The notes under the pieces were generated by a model that was given only the letters and a program-made list of their open reading frames with translations, made no database searches and had not been told where the DNA came from. DNA of 64,000 bases from Haloplanus sp. GDY1 (GTDB lineage: Archaea; Halobacteriota; Halobacteria; Halobacteriales; Haloferacaceae). The stretch's first letter is position 1. Each line of letters begins with the position of its first letter. Both the position numbers and the translations under genes were made by a program. The stretch is taken from NCBI RefSeq assembly GCF_023703775.1, contig NZ_CP098514.1:248001-312000 (forward strand). Direction: 5' to 3'. Of the stretch, positions 43,243 through 53,543 are shown piece after piece.

Positions 43243-44259
43243 TTATCCCTGGTTGGATGCGGTCGACACGTAGCGCACCTCGGGGTCGAGGCGCGGCTGT
43301 TCGTTCGGTCGGACGGCCGGGCGGAAGCGGAGGAGCCGCTGGTCCGGACCCGGCAGCGAGCCCTTGACGAGCGCGTACGGGCCGTCGACCTCGCCGTAGT
43401 TGACGAAGCCGCCCTCGACGGACGCCTCGTCGCCGTCGCCCATGTCGATCAGGCGCTTGTTGAGCTCCGTCCGCTGGTGGTAGCCCGTCTGCCCCTGCTG
43501 GGGGACGGTCGAACGCACGCGCGACGGGTTCCACGGCCCGAGGTTGCCGATCCGTCGGCGCCACCCCTGGCGGGCGTGCTTGCCCTTCCGCTTCTGGACG
43601 CCCCAGCGCTTGACGGGGCCTTGGGTGCCCTTCCCCTTCGTGATGCCGCTCGCGTCCATGAACTCGCCGGCGCGGAACACGTCGGACATGTCGTGTTCGC
43701 CGCCCGCCTCGACGAGGTCGAGCGCGAAGTCGACGCGCTCGTCGAGCGAGCCGCCGCCGACGCGCGTCTCCATCACGTCGGGTTTCTTCTTCGGGACGTT
43801 CGCCAGTTCGCTCGGCACCGTGTGGGTGATCATCCGCAGGTCGTCGACCGCACCGCTCTCGACGGCCTCGCGGAGCGCGTCGGCGTCGGCCTCGAAGCTG
43901 TCTTCGGCCGGCAGGTCGAGCGTCCGGTCGAGTTCCGGGTGGAACTCGTCGGTCCAGACTTCGGTTGCCGGCTTCAGTCCGTACGACGTATCCTCGTAGG
44001 CTCGCAGGGCGACTGCCCGCATCGGCGGCGTCTCGACGACGGTCACCGGAACCGACTCCTCCATCCCCTCGCGGGGGGAGTTGGCCTCGTCGTTGACCAT
44101 GACGACGTGGGTCATTCCGGCCTTGTAGCCGGCGAAGCCCTGCAGCGCGGGGGCGCCGTCGTCGTCGGGCCACGAGCGAATACGCGGGACTTCACTGGCC
44201 GCGCGCTTGCGCGGGCCGAATCCCATCGAGCCTTTTCGTGGTCTGCTTGGTTGTGGCAT
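43243..44259 (-). CDS. rpl3: Ribosomal protein uL3
   Basis: 338 residues, begins MPQPSRPRKGSMGFGPRKRA with ALQGFAGYKAGMTHV and the long loop GITKGKGTQGPVKRWGVQ. It lies close to the peptidyl transferase centre. First ribosomal gene of the cluster, 4 bp after the SPOUT gene. Confidence 0.96.
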   Translation of the reverse strand: MPQPSRPRKGSMGFGPRKRAASEVPRIRSWPDDDGAPALQGFAGYKAGMTHVVMVNDEANSPREGMEESVPVTVVETPPMRAVALRAYEDTSYGLKPATEVWTDEFHPELDRTLDLPAEDSFEADADALREAVESGAVDDLRMITHTVPSELANVPKKKPDVMETRVGGGSLDERVDFALDLVEAGGEHDMSDVFRAGEFMDASGITKGKGTQGPVKRWGVQKRKGKHARQGWRRRIGNLGPWNPSRVRSTVPQQGQTGYHQRTELNKRLIDMGDGDEASVEGGFVNYGEVDGPYALVKGSLPGPDQRLLRFRPAVRPNEQPRLDPEVRYVSTASNQG

Positions 44260-44263
44260 GGAT

Positions 44264-45112
44264 TTACTCCGTGAGTGTCAGGGGTGCGAGCGACGCGAAC
44301 ATCGCCTCCTCCGTTCGCACCGTCTCGCTTCCCTGTCGCGGAATCGTATTCAGCCAGAGGTCGAACCCCGGTCCGGGTTCGACGTCCGTGTCGCCGGCTA
44401 CGGCGACCCCGTCCTCGACAGGCACGTCGAGGATGGCCGGAAGCCCGCGCCCGGGCGCCCCGAAGGCGACGGTCATGTCGCCCCCGGAGCCGCCCACGAT
44501 ATCGGCCAACCGCTCGACCGACAGCGACGTCCCGTGGCGGGACGTGGCGATCCGTAGCCCCGCGTCGGGGCGGGCCAGCGCTTCCGACAGGTCCGCACGC
44601 CGGATCCCGAACCCCGGTGGGGGTTCGTCCACGATCCGGGCGCGGACCGGCTCTCTCGAAGAGATCCTGATGGCGACGCGCTCTCCTTCGCTCACCTCCA
44701 TCCCGTCGGGGAGGAGGAGGGAGATCGGGTGTTGCAGTGCGCAATTGACCCGAACGCGGCCGTCAGGTCCGACCTCGGTCACGATTCCCTCTTGTAACGA
44801 CCCCGGACGCTCGGGTCCGGAGCCGGTCCGTGACGAGACGCGGAGGGGCGGCAACACGCCGGCGTACTCCAGTTCGTCCCGCGTCCCCCACGCGTCCTTT
44901 CGGAGGTAGGGGGGCGTGGCGGCGTACCGGAGGACGACCTCGACGAACCCGCCTCCCCAGCGCCGCTCGCCTTCCGCGTCGGGGAAGACGACCAGCCGAT
45001 CCGCCCGGAACACCGTCGCCGCGCGGGCGACGTAACCGAGTTTGCGAGTCGCCTCGCGTTTGTCCTCGGCTTCCCGGACGAGGGAAGACGGCACGAGCAC
45101 GCTGAGCGTCAT
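44264..45112 (-). CDS. SPOUT-superfamily RNA methyltransferase (COG2106)
   Basis: 282 residues. The start MTLSVLVPSSLVREAEDKRE and the motif ATPPYLRKDAW are those of the COG2106/SPOUT1 family, with an OB-like insertion in the middle (EGIVTEVGPDGRVRVNCALQ). The trefoil-knot SAM site lies in the last third (TVAFGAPGRGLP). Probably methylates rRNA. It is the first gene upstream of uL3 and four bases away, so it belongs to the ribosomal transcript. A TATA-like CTTTTACC is located near 45168, giving a leader of roughly 30 nt. Confidence 0.85.
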   Translation of the reverse strand: MTLSVLVPSSLVREAEDKREATRKLGYVARAATVFRADRLVVFPDAEGERRWGGGFVEVVLRYAATPPYLRKDAWGTRDELEYAGVLPPLRVSSRTGSGPERPGSLQEGIVTEVGPDGRVRVNCALQHPISLLLPDGMEVSEGERVAIRISSREPVRARIVDEPPPGFGIRRADLSEALARPDAGLRIATSRHGTSLSVERLADIVGGSGGDMTVAFGAPGRGLPAILDVPVEDGVAVAGDTDVEPGPGFDLWLNTIPRQGSETVRTEEAMFASLAPLTLTE

Positions 45113-45302
45113 GCCGGGCCTTTCCGCGTCACGTCACTAGACTGTGCGAGTCGTACCGTATCCTCCGGTAAAAGGGTAGCGAAACTCGTGGCGGCTGTGA
45201 GGCCGTCACACTGCCCGAGACGCCGATTCGTGGGAGGTTCTCTCACGAGGGCCGTCCCCACGCTGCCCCCTGGTTGGCCCGGATTCCGGAACCCTTATCG
45301 AG

Positions 45303-45970
<668 letters not shown>

Positions 45971-46057
45971 ATCTTATTTGTGAGACTGTTACTTCTTGAG
46001 CATTGGGGAGTAAGCCTGCCACTGTCGCGTGGTTTGATTTCCAGTTGTCGACTTCAT

Positions 46058-46077
46058 CCCACGGCTAATGCCGTGGG
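46058..46077 (-). repeat. Left-end hairpin of the TnpB element
   Basis: CCCACGGC-TAAT-GCCGTGGG, eight-base perfect arms, 88 bp upstream of the tnpB start codon. Along with 45306-45325 it marks the likely extent of the insertion, about 0.8 kb. Confidence 0.65.
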
Positions 46078-46159
46078 GTTTCGCCTCGCACTTCCTATAA
46101 AAGGCTCTCTGTCAAACCGGCGCGTTCGGAAGTGAGCATGGATCTGCCAATAGACGAGT

Positions 46160-46354
46160 GTGGCAATCAGTATCCCTGTCGCATATCCAGTAGAGGGGAC
46201 TCGTTCAAGCGTCTCAATGAAGGGACTCATGTTCGGCTATGGGGTCTGTTTTCTCGTTGGGAATTTAATACCCAATCACCGTTATCTACTGTATTTCAAT
46301 CAGTTGGCCTTTATTGGGGTGTTCATCTATTCGACTACCTCCTCGATCATGTGA
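46160..46354 (+). CDS. Possible small membrane protein, 64 aa
   Basis: In an AT-richer patch downstream of the TnpB remnant, this frame reads KGLMFGYGVCFLVGNLIPN then YLLYFNQLAFIGVFIY, two hydrophobic helices. No family, no clear promoter, and an overlapping frame (46132-46368) is equally open. It may be a fragment of a longer gene cut by the insertion. Weakly supported. Confidence 0.25.
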   Translation: MAISIPVAYPVEGTRSSVSMKGLMFGYGVCFLVGNLIPNHRYLLYFNQLAFIGVFIYSTTSSIM

Positions 46355-46466
46355 TTGGGTCGCGCTGACACAGGCGGTCGCAAAGGACGGATTTTTATAT
46401 GACCATCCTCCTACTGTGTGATACGCGACGTACTGCACCCGATCACGTCGCACAAACGACGGCATC

Positions 46467-46537
46467 GCGCTGGTAGTGTAGTGGTATCACGTGACCTTGC
46501 CATGGTCACAACCTGGGTTCAAATCCCAGCCAGCGCA
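46467..46537 (+). tRNA. tRNA-Gly (anticodon GCC)
   Basis: 71 nt. Acceptor GCGCTGG pairs with CCAGCGC (46530-46536), discriminator A. Anticodon stem TGACC/GGTCA holds the loop TTGCCAT with GCC at 46499-46501. T-arm CTGGG-TTCAAAT-CCCAG. No intron and no encoded CCA. A TATA-like TTTTTATATG lies at about 46391, some 70 bp upstream. Confidence 0.93.
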
Positions 46538-46590
46538 TTTTCAGGATTCGACAGACGGCGAGCGTAGCGAGCCGTCCCGAATCCTCAAAA
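46538..46590. other. Long hairpin just after tRNA-Gly
   Basis: TTTT, AGGATTCG, GACGGC and then their complements GCCGTC, CGAATCCT, AAAA form a nearly continuous stem around an 11-base loop. It may end transcription or represent part of an old integration end. Confidence 0.55.
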
Positions 46591-46653
46591 TCGTCTCCTG
46601 TGGATTTGAATCAGCGAGTAGAGCGAGCGATGCGAGCAGGAACGTCTCGGCGT

Positions 46654-46675
46654 GGTTCGAATCCCGGCCAGCGCA
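46654..46675 (+). repeat. Relic copy of the tRNA-Gly 3' end
   Basis: GGTTCGAATCCCGGCCAGCGCA matches the last 22 bases of the tRNA (46516-46537) at 20 positions; the two changes keep T-stem pairing. No tRNA body precedes it. It lies 138 bp downstream in the same direction. Confidence 0.8.
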
Positions 46676-46868
46676 TGTTCGGGAACCCAACGACCGCGAG
46701 CGACGCGATCGGTTCCGACCGTCTCCTCGGGATCTGAACTGGACGAGTCACGGCCCACGCGGCGATCGGCCTGCCCCCGACCCGTCGGCCGCCGAAATGT
46801 AGACGAAACAACTAATACGTCCCGGAGCGAAGTGGTTTCGGCAGAATTCGTTCTGTCGAGGAACCACA

Positions 46869-47315
46869 ATGACCGAAGAGAAGACGGTATCGCTGACGGA
46901 CGGTGGCTGTTACGCGGGAGGGACGCCGAGCGTTCCCGTCGCGATTCGGGCCGGTGAACTCGCCCCGTCACCCATCGACGTGGCGGCGGCGACGGACGAC
47001 GCCACCCTCGATACGAAGGGTGGCAACACGGTGCGCGGACAGGAGGTCGAGAAGTGTCCGACGGATCCGCTCCCGCTTCACGCGAACACCACCGGCAACG
47101 AACTGGACGTCTCGGGGGACCTGGTGATCGCCGCGAACTCCTGTCCCGTCCAGTTCTCGTTCGGGCCGAACCGGAGCGTGCGGTTCCCGCCGGGAGCCAA
47201 CTTCGGGATCACGGTGGAGGTGTCGCCGGGTCACATGCTGGTGGGGCAGTGCATTCCGGATCCGAGCCGCGAGCACGACCGCTGTGAGTGGTCGTTCACG
47301 CGCACGTCGCCCTAG
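46869..47315 (+). CDS. Hypothetical protein, 148 aa
   Basis: Begins MTEEKTVSLTDGGCYAGGTP; it has several Cys (CPTDPLPL, NSCPVQFSF, GQCIPDP, DRCEW) and a beta-rich second half. Five Cys in a haloarchaeal cytoplasmic protein is above normal, so metal binding is possible. No signal peptide. No family recognised. A TATA-like AATACG stretch lies at about 46815. Convergent with the next gene by a 4-bp overlap. Confidence 0.6.
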   Translation: MTEEKTVSLTDGGCYAGGTPSVPVAIRAGELAPSPIDVAAATDDATLDTKGGNTVRGQEVEKCPTDPLPLHANTTGNELDVSGDLVIAANSCPVQFSFGPNRSVRFPPGANFGITVEVSPGHMLVGQCIPDPSREHDRCEWSFTRTSP

Positions 47316-47629
47316 GGATCGTTGTCCTGTGCCTCGATCAGGACGGCGTTGTCGACGTACTCCGTCTCGGTCCCCGTTCGAAGCTGGAGCGTGCGGCCCG
47401 GCAGGTCGCCGTCGCCGTCCCGTGGCACCGACACGGCGGTCACGTCCTCGTAGTCGAGCGTTCGTCGCTGGAGTATCCGGTCGCCGCGCTCGACGCGTTC
47501 CCACTCGTCGAGAGTGAGGTCGTCGACGTCGAAGTACTCCTCCTCGTCGATTTCGGGGGCTACCTCCGACCCCGAGCGGACCGTCTCGTTCGCGTCGTCC
47601 TCGCGGTACTGATGCAGGTATACGAGCAC
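47312..47629 (-). CDS. Hypothetical acidic protein, about 105 aa
   Basis: Reads LVYLHQYREDDANETVRSG, EEEYFDVDDLTLDEWERVERG and LDYEDVTAVSVPRDGDGD to NAVLIEAQDNDP. The acidity and even composition point to a real gene. The start is uncertain: GTG 47629 is chosen because the natural protein sequence begins there; the open frame continues upstream with a Cys-rich but less natural sequence. No family recognised. Confidence 0.5.
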   Translation of the reverse strand: MLVYLHQYREDDANETVRSGSEVAPEIDEEEYFDVDDLTLDEWERVERGDRILQRRTLDYEDVTAVSVPRDGDGDLPGRTLQLRTGTETEYVDNAVLIEAQDNDP

Positions 47630-47785
47630 GGCCGAACGACGCCGTCCGCACTGCTGTCGCTTCTGCCTGCACTCGCAGGGGGACGGTCGCGGGGTCGTGT
47701 GGCACGTCCGCGTCGCCTCCCGCCCGTCGTCGCCCGCCCGTCGTCGGTAGTGACCCTTATGCCCCTCACTCCCACAGGGACGGGC

Positions 47786-48325
47786 ATGGATCGGCGCGCG
47801 TTCCTGGCGGCGGCGGGTGCGGGGCTGGCGGGGTGTGGCTCGACCGGCGAGACGGACGCGACGGCGACCGGGTCGCCGACGCGGACGGCGACGGCCACCC
47901 CCACCGTGACTGCCACGCCAACGCGAACGCCGCCGGAGCGCCGGTACCAGCCCCAGTTGCTCGCCGTGGCGCTCGTCTCCACGTGGTCGGAGCCCGGCGA
48001 CCTGACCGCGAACCGGATCGACCGGCTCCAGCGCGGCCAGCCCGCCGTCGTCGCCTTCCGGTATCGAATCCGCATCCCCGAGGGGACGATCAACCTGAAG
48101 GAGGGCGTCGACGTGATTCACGACGACGACCTCGTCGTCAGGCGGTTCCGGGACGTCGACCGGCGCGTGGATGCGGCCGGGCTCTACACCTGGGAGGACG
48201 CGATGGCCTTCGAGACTGACGCGTGGCCGACCGGGGACCTGACGGCGTCGGTGGCGGTCGGCGAACTCCAGTTGCACCGGACCTCCGACTCCCTGACGAC
48301 GACGTTCGAACTCGTCTCCGCGTAG
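47786..48325 (+). CDS. Lipoprotein, 179 aa
   Basis: MDRRAFLAAAGAGLAGCGS shows a twin-Arg-like start and a lipobox LAGC with Cys17, so the mature protein is lipid-anchored on the outside of the membrane. A Thr/Pro-rich linker (ATATPTVTATPTRTP) follows, then a single beta-rich domain. Function unknown. TATA-like CTTATG lies about 28 bp before the ATG, giving a leaderless transcript, and fixes this start in a longer open frame. Confidence 0.8.
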   Translation: MDRRAFLAAAGAGLAGCGSTGETDATATGSPTRTATATPTVTATPTRTPPERRYQPQLLAVALVSTWSEPGDLTANRIDRLQRGQPAVVAFRYRIRIPEGTINLKEGVDVIHDDDLVVRRFRDVDRRVDAAGLYTWEDAMAFETDAWPTGDLTASVAVGELQLHRTSDSLTTTFELVSA

Positions 48326-48476
48326 ACGCCCCCGCGGGCGCGGCCGCACGACCCCGACCTATCCGCTGCAGCGTGGCGGTTCACGCCGCCGAACGCGTCG
48401 GTTCGTGACGCCGATACCCGGACCGGTCGACGGAAAGAGACGGATTTATCAATAGCCGTCCCATCCTCGAAAACGC

Positions 48477-48551
48477 GCTCGGTTGGTGTAGTCCGGCCAA
48501 TCATGTTGGCCTTTCGAGCCGACGACCAGGGTTCAAATCCCTGACCGAGCA
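48477..48551 (+). tRNA. tRNA-Glu (anticodon TTC)
   Basis: 75 nt. Acceptor GCTCGGT pairs with ACCGAGC, discriminator A551. Anticodon stem TTGGC/GCCGA around CTTTCGA with TTC at 48513-48515. T-arm CAGGG-TTCAAAT-CCCTG. No intron. TATA-like ATTTATCAA about 30 bp upstream. Confidence 0.93.
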
Positions 48552-48623
48552 TGATTCTGAACGGAGTGAGTGAAGCACACGCAGGGAAGGAGTTGAATCA
48601 GGGAGCGGCTTCGCCGCGACCGT

Positions 48624-48645
48624 GGTTCAAATCCCTGACCGAGCA
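48624..48645 (+). repeat. Relic copy of the tRNA-Glu 3' end
   Basis: GGTTCAAATCCCTGACCGAGCA is identical over 22 bases to 48530-48551, the end of the tRNA, 94 bp downstream and in the same direction. The segment between contains GTTGAATCAGGGAG and a hairpin GCGGC-TTC-GCCGC, a layout also found after tRNA-Gly. Confidence 0.88.
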
Positions 48646-48782
48646 CTCCTGCGAGCGAACGTCCGTGAGCGGGCGAAGCGCACCACGACAGTTTCGTGCG
48701 ACACCGGTCCCCGTCTCCCCCCTTTCGTTACGTAATTACGGCGATGGATAATTCTATTAGCTCGCGGCGTCAACGTCGCTTG

Positions 48783-49496
48783 ATGAGTGATACCGAACGA
48801 CCCTCCGACCCGCGGAACCCCGTCGAGGTCCGGTTTTCCGTCTCCGATCCGGCCTATCCGTTCGTCGGAATCACGCGGGAGGAGGACTGTCGGGTGGAAC
48901 TCGAGCGGATGCTCCCGCGGGGATCGGGCACTTACGCGGAGTTTTTCAGCGTGATCGGTGCCGACGCCGACCGGGTTCTGGAACTCGCCCGGTCGAACGA
49001 CCTCGTCGAAGCTAGTCTGCTCTCCCGGTACGAGTCCGGCGGCCTGTTCGAGTTCCTCGTGTCGGGGTTCTGTCCCGCCCGGCGGCTGGCGGAACTGGGT
49101 GCCATTCCCCAGGCGGTGGTGAGCGAGGACGGGGAGGGACGGATCGCCGCCGACGTCCCCGCCGACAGGGACGCGGCCGAGGTGGTCGACGACTTCCTCG
49201 ACGACCACCCGTCGGCGGAACTGATCGCCAAGCGGACGAAGGAGTCCTCGGCCCCGCTGTTCACGACGGAGGAACTCCGGATGGCCGTCGACGACCGGCT
49301 CACGGATCGACAGCGTGAGATCCTGTTCGCTGCCTACGAGGCCGGTCACTACGAGCGGCCGCGCGAGACGACCTGCGAGGAACTCGCGGACGAGTTCGAC
49401 ATCAGCCCCGCGACGCTGTCACAACACCTCCGGGTGGCCGAGCGAAAGCTCGTCACCGTCTTCGCCGAGGACAGCACCGCCCCCTCTTCGGCCTGA
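48783..49496 (+). CDS. Bat-type transcription regulator with HTH-10 domain
   Basis: 237 residues. The C-terminal helix-turn-helix (LTDRQREILFAAYEAG ... TCEELADEFDISPATLSQHLR ... AERKL) is the HTH-10 domain of bacterio-opsin activator-like proteins. The N-terminal part is a small sensing region (about 1-160) without a clear domain. Start MSDTERPSD at 48783, supported by a TATA-like TTCTATTAG about 27 bp upstream. Targets unknown. Confidence 0.85.
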   Translation: MSDTERPSDPRNPVEVRFSVSDPAYPFVGITREEDCRVELERMLPRGSGTYAEFFSVIGADADRVLELARSNDLVEASLLSRYESGGLFEFLVSGFCPARRLAELGAIPQAVVSEDGEGRIAADVPADRDAAEVVDDFLDDHPSAELIAKRTKESSAPLFTTEELRMAVDDRLTDRQREILFAAYEAGHYERPRETTCEELADEFDISPATLSQHLRVAERKLVTVFAEDSTAPSSA

Positions 49497-49642
49497 CGCT
49501 CGGATTCGGCTGTCACTCTGGACGGTCAAGGAGTGACTTTATCAACGGAACGAAACTATGAGGTACGTGACGCGGTCGAGACTTGCACACGCAGGACCCG
49601 CTCGTTCGCTGGAATTCGAGCCTCGTCTCCCGGATGCCACAC

Positions 49643-50230
49643 ATGTCTGCACAAGAACCTCGTCGTCGCGAACGCTCGCAGCCGGACCGGCTGTCGAAAG
49701 ACACCATCTTCTCGATGCTGAGCAACCAGCGCCGGCGATACGTGCTCTACTACCTCCACCGGAACCCCGGGACGGTCGAGCTTCGGGACCTCGCCGAACG
49801 GATCGCCGCCTGGGAGAACGACGTGTCGGTCGCGGACCTGAACTACAAGCAGCGCAAGCGCGTCTACACGTCGCTCCACCAGACACACCTGCCGAAACTC
49901 GACGAGGCCGGCATCGTCGACTACGACCGGGACCGGGGGACGATCAGCCTCGCCGACCGGGCGTCGGAACTCGACGTGTATCTGGAGGTGGTCGGCGAAC
50001 ACGACGTTCCGTGGTGTGACTTCTATCTCGGCCTCTCGGCGGTCGCCCTGCTCTTTCTCCTCGCGGCGTGGCTGGACGTGTTCCCGTTTTCCGCGCTCCC
50101 GGATCTGGCCTTCGCCGGCGTCATCGTGATCCTCTTTGTCGTCTCGGCCGGCGCCAACTCGTATCTCGCCCGCCGCAACCGGATCGGCGGCCGCAACACC
50201 CCCCTCGACGTGTTCGGCGACGACGATTAG
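49643..50230 (+). CDS. DUF7344-like winged-helix protein with two membrane helices
   Basis: 195 residues. Residues 15-105 form a winged helix (IFSMLSNQRRRYVLYYL ... LPKLDEAGIVDYDRDRGTI), the haloarchaeal DUF7344 look. Two hydrophobic helices follow (AVALLFLLAAWLDVF and FAGVIVILFVVSAG), so it is tied to the membrane. Membrane-bound regulator is a reasonable guess. Start MSAQEPRRR at 49643; the TATA-like TTTATC at 49537 would give a leader of about 80 nt. Convergent with spoVR, overlapping by 4 bp. Confidence 0.75.
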   Translation: MSAQEPRRRERSQPDRLSKDTIFSMLSNQRRRYVLYYLHRNPGTVELRDLAERIAAWENDVSVADLNYKQRKRVYTSLHQTHLPKLDEAGIVDYDRDRGTISLADRASELDVYLEVVGEHDVPWCDFYLGLSAVALLFLLAAWLDVFPFSALPDLAFAGVIVILFVVSAGANSYLARRNRIGGRNTPLDVFGDDD

Positions 50231-52233
50231 CTCAGCCAGTCGTCCGGTTTCGTGTCGTAGTCGATGTCGTTGGCGGCGATCCGCTCCTCCAGTTCTGGAT
50301 CCAGGTCGTGGGTCTCGAAGCGGTCGCCGTCGTACCGGATGCGCTTGCCGACCTCGGTCGGCGTCGGTTCGCGGTTACGCCGTCTGGCGATCTCCAGTTC
50401 GTGCTCGTCGTACTCCGTGACGATGGTCATGAGGTTGACCGGCCGGCCCCAGAGTTCGTAGGTGCGTTCGAGCACGCGCTTGGCTTGCTCCACGTCGAGG
50501 TCGATGCCGTTGTACTGGTGGCCCAGGAGGAGTTCGTTGCGGTTGTCGAAGTTGCCGTCGTAGACGGCGACGGTCGGCTTCCCGAAGTTGGTGAACTGCA
50601 GGAGGAGCTTCTTTTTCACGTCCTCGGGGTCGTCCGAGGCGACGCGGAAGTCGCCGGTCGCCTGCGAGAACTCGTAGGTGAAGTAGTCGTTCTCGGTCAC
50701 GAACTCCTCGGAGAGGAAGGCGTCGATGAAGGTCACGTCGTTGTGGCTCTCCCGGTGTTCGAACATACGCCGCCAGCCGACGCCGTAGTCCACGTCCGCC
50801 AGCGCCTCGGCGACGGTGTCGTACTTCGCGTCGTCGAACATGTACCGCGCCAGGCGTTCGAGTTCCGACCGCCGGATCCGACGGAGGAACCCGCGGTTCT
50901 GTGGCTTGCACAGCGAGAAGTGCCGTTCGGCCAGCCCCTCGGTCGTGAGCACCTTCCACGGGTAGCGCTCCACGTCCACCTCGCCGGCCCGCGCCCGCTC
51001 CAGCGACTCGGCGTCCACCCGCGGATCCTCGGGGTCGAGGTCGGCGAGCGTCTCCGGCGTGATCGTGGCGACCGCCGGGTCGGGCGCCAGCAGGTCCTCG
51101 ACCTCGTCGAAGTCGATCACGTCGTGGAAGTTCCGCCACGTGACGCCCTCGACCCGCAGGAGGTGATCCGCAACCTCGCGGCGGTTGGTGACGTTCTCGA
51201 CGTACTCCCAGAGTTCCATCCCGAGTTTGTAGGGGTTGAGGCCGGGCGAGCCGAGGACCCGCGCCATGTGGTCGGCGTAGGTGACGAACTCGTCGGTGCC
51301 GGCGAAGTTCTCGTCGCTCATCATCGTCGATTCCCAGAAGGCCGCCCACCCCTCGTTCATCACCTTCGTCATCTTCTGGCCCGCGAAGTAGTACGCCTCC
51401 GTCCGCAGGACGTCGAGGACGTCCGTCTGCCAGGGTTCGAACGCCTCGGCCTTGCCCGACTCCTCGTCGAACCGCTTGCCGTGTTCACGGAGGTAGGCCA
51501 GCACGTCCGTGTGTGGCTCCTCCAGTTTGGCCGCCGCCCGCTCCGACTCGGCGAGTTCCTCCAGCCACTCCTCGTCGAAGGCCTGCCGGCGCACGTCCTC
51601 CGAGACGTCGAGTTCGTCGAGTCGCTCCCGGAGGTCCGTCGGGGCGTCGCGCTCGCGTCGCTCGTCGGCCCGGGCGAACGCCCGGTGCTGGTCGATGGTG
51701 TCCTCCAGACAGAGGACGGCGTCGATGAATCGCTCCACCTCGTCGCGGTCGATTTCGGGGTCCTCGACGTACCCTCTGATGGTCTCGGCGTGGCGTTCGA
51801 GCATGGCCGCGGCGTCCAGATCGGCGCGCTCGTCGCCCTGGCCGTCGCCGAACAGGCCGAACCACTCGTTGTTGGCGAAGAAGTCGGCGTGGGCCTCGAC
51901 GTGCGTGATGACCGCCTTCTGGTCGGCCAGCGAGTTCGACTCCTGGAGGAAGGCGTGGGCGGGGTTGTCGTTGTTGACGATTTCGAAGGCCTTCCCCATG
52001 CCGAACTGATCCTGTTTGCGCTGGCGGTCGTAGGCCATCCCCCACCGCCAGTGGGGGTAGCGCCGCTGGAACCCGCCGTAGGCGATGAGTTCGTTCATCT
52101 CGTCGTGGTCGACGATCCAGTAGTTGACCGGATACGGATCGAGCCCCAGTTTCCGGGCGAGGGCCGCGGCCTCCTCGACCGGTTCGGTCAGCCGGTTCGC
52201 TTCCTTCCGTGCGTCGATGCGGTCGTCTCTCAT
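50227..52233 (-). CDS. SpoVR family protein
   Basis: 668 residues. Family motifs [20 protein letters not shown] (two parts), [15 protein letters not shown] and [18 protein letters not shown] are present. It is the last gene of the prkA-prkA-DUF444-spoVR operon, comparable to yeaG-yeaH-ycgB in E. coli, which act in nitrogen and stress responses. Molecular activity is unknown. The start overlaps the DUF444 stop by 4 bp. Confidence 0.88.
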   Translation of the reverse strand: MRDDRIDARKEANRLTEPVEEAAALARKLGLDPYPVNYWIVDHDEMNELIAYGGFQRRYPHWRWGMAYDRQRKQDQFGMGKAFEIVNNDNPAHAFLQESNSLADQKAVITHVEAHADFFANNEWFGLFGDGQGDERADLDAAAMLERHAETIRGYVEDPEIDRDEVERFIDAVLCLEDTIDQHRAFARADERRERDAPTDLRERLDELDVSEDVRRQAFDEEWLEELAESERAAAKLEEPHTDVLAYLREHGKRFDEESGKAEAFEPWQTDVLDVLRTEAYYFAGQKMTKVMNEGWAAFWESTMMSDENFAGTDEFVTYADHMARVLGSPGLNPYKLGMELWEYVENVTNRREVADHLLRVEGVTWRNFHDVIDFDEVEDLLAPDPAVATITPETLADLDPEDPRVDAESLERARAGEVDVERYPWKVLTTEGLAERHFSLCKPQNRGFLRRIRRSELERLARYMFDDAKYDTVAEALADVDYGVGWRRMFEHRESHNDVTFIDAFLSEEFVTENDYFTYEFSQATGDFRVASDDPEDVKKKLLLQFTNFGKPTVAVYDGNFDNRNELLLGHQYNGIDLDVEQAKRVLERTYELWGRPVNLMTIVTEYDEHELEIARRRNREPTPTEVGKRIRYDGDRFETHDLDPELEERIAANDIDYDTKPDDWLS

Positions 52234-53543
52234 TGGTCCTCCGTGCTCAGGATGTCGTAGATGGCGTCGGTCACGTCCGCCGGGTCGGAGACGTAGGCGA
52301 CGACGACGGCGCCGTCGTCCTCGAAGGCGCGTTCGACCTCCTCGGCGTGGGTGGCGTTGATCGCCGTCCCCCCGGGCTGGGTCTCGACGTACGCGTGCAG
52401 GTTCGCCGGAATCGATTCCATCAGCGGCACGACGTTCTCCCGGGTGTCGTTGCTGGAGTTCTCGGAGTCGCCGGCGGCGAAGACGTAGCGGTTCCACTCA
52501 GCCCACGGATAGCGCTCCTCCAGGACCTCCGCGGCGAGTTCGTACGCCGAGGAGATGCGGGTGCCGCCGCCCGAGCGGATGCCGAAGAAGTCCTCGCGTT
52601 CGACCTCCCAGGCCTCGGCGTCGTGGGCGATGTAGACGAACTCCGCGCGGTCGTACTTGCCGGTCAGATACCAGTCCAGCGGCGTGAAGGTCCGCTCGAC
52701 GAGTTCGCGCTTCTGCTCGCGCATGCTTCCGGATACGTCGCGGATGTTCACCACCACCACGTTCTTCTCCGTCTTCTCGATCACCTCGGGGTGGCGGTAG
52801 CGCTCGTCCTCGCGGCGGAAGGGCACCTCCCGGAGCCCCTCCCGGCGGATGCGTTCGAGCGTGGTGGTCCGCTCGACGGTCTCGGTCATCTCCTCGAAGC
52901 TCTCCCACCGGCCGCGCTCCTCGTCGGGGATCGAGTCCCACTGGTCTTCGATCCACGCGCGGGAGACGAGGACGTTCTCCCCGCGACACCACCGGAACAC
53001 CTCGCCGGGCGTGGCCCCCGCGACGCGCATCGCCTCGCGGACGAACTCCTCGTCGAAGTCCATCGCCAGCTTCCGCTTCAGCCCCTGTTTGAACAGGCGC
53101 TCGAAGTCCAGCGTGCTGTTCGGCCCGGCGCGTGTCAGCTCCGTGAAGTCGCCCTCGACCTCCTCGACGACCTCCTTGCCCTTCGGTTCGAGGTCGAGAC
53201 CGAGTTCCTCGTCGAGTTCCTCGGCGAACTCCTCGGGGTCCATCTCGTAGTACTCGTGGTCGGCACCCTCCTCGCCGGGGTCGCCGTCCTCGTCGCCCTC
53301 GTCGTCGGGTTGGGGCTCGCCGACCGGCTGTCCCACGTCCGGCGTGCCGTCCTGTCCCTGCCCGACGCCGCCGCGGTCCCGGGGGTCGTAGGCGAACTCC
53401 GGCAGGTCGACCACCTTGATCGGCACCCGGATGCTCTCGGGGCCGCTCCCGCCGAGGTCACCGTAGCGGATGAACTCTTCCAGGTCCTCGCGGCGCCGCT
53501 CGCCGACCTCGCGGAACCGGTCGAGGTCCTCCCTCAGTCCCAT
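52230..53543 (-). CDS. DUF444 (YeaH/YhbH) family protein
   Basis: 437 residues. A von Willebrand A-like part is recognisable from [17 protein letters not shown], a MIDAS-like D-x-S-x-S, and [18 protein letters not shown] long acidic linker lies at about 70-110. Partner of PrkA kinases. Coupled to the genes on both sides by short overlaps (4 and 10 bp). Confidence 0.88.
   Translation of the reverse strand: MGLREDLDRFREVGERRREDLEEFIRYGDLGGSGPESIRVPIKVVDLPEFAYDPRDRGGVGQGQDGTPDVGQPVGEPQPDDEGDEDGDPGEEGADHEYYEMDPEEFAEELDEELGLDLEPKGKEVVEEVEGDFTELTRAGPNSTLDFERLFKQGLKRKLAMDFDEEFVREAMRVAGATPGEVFRWCRGENVLVSRAWIEDQWDSIPDEERGRWESFEEMTETVERTTTLERIRREGLREVPFRREDERYRHPEVIEKTEKNVVVVNIRDVSGSMREQKRELVERTFTPLDWYLTGKYDRAEFVYIAHDAEAWEVEREDFFGIRSGGGTRISSAYELAAEVLEERYPWAEWNRYVFAAGDSENSSNDTRENVVPLMESIPANLHAYVETQPGGTAINATHAEEVERAFEDDGAVVVAYVSDPADVTDAIYDILSTEDQ

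Noticed and set aside
46132-46368. 78-aa frame on the plus strand
   Set aside because: Composition is not protein-like and it overlaps a more hydrophobic frame; no promoter supports it.
46467-46675. tRNA-Gly as the attachment site of the 11-kb element
   Set aside because: The element is bounded by secY repeats more than 15 kb away; the tRNA relic belongs to a separate event.
46654-46675. A second tRNA-Gly gene
   Set aside because: Only the T-arm half and acceptor end are present; no D-arm, anticodon stem or 5' acceptor strand precede it.
49558-50019. 153-aa frame starting close to a TATA-like box
   Set aside because: It overlaps the winged-helix membrane protein in another frame and has an Arg/Pro-rich, shadow-like composition.
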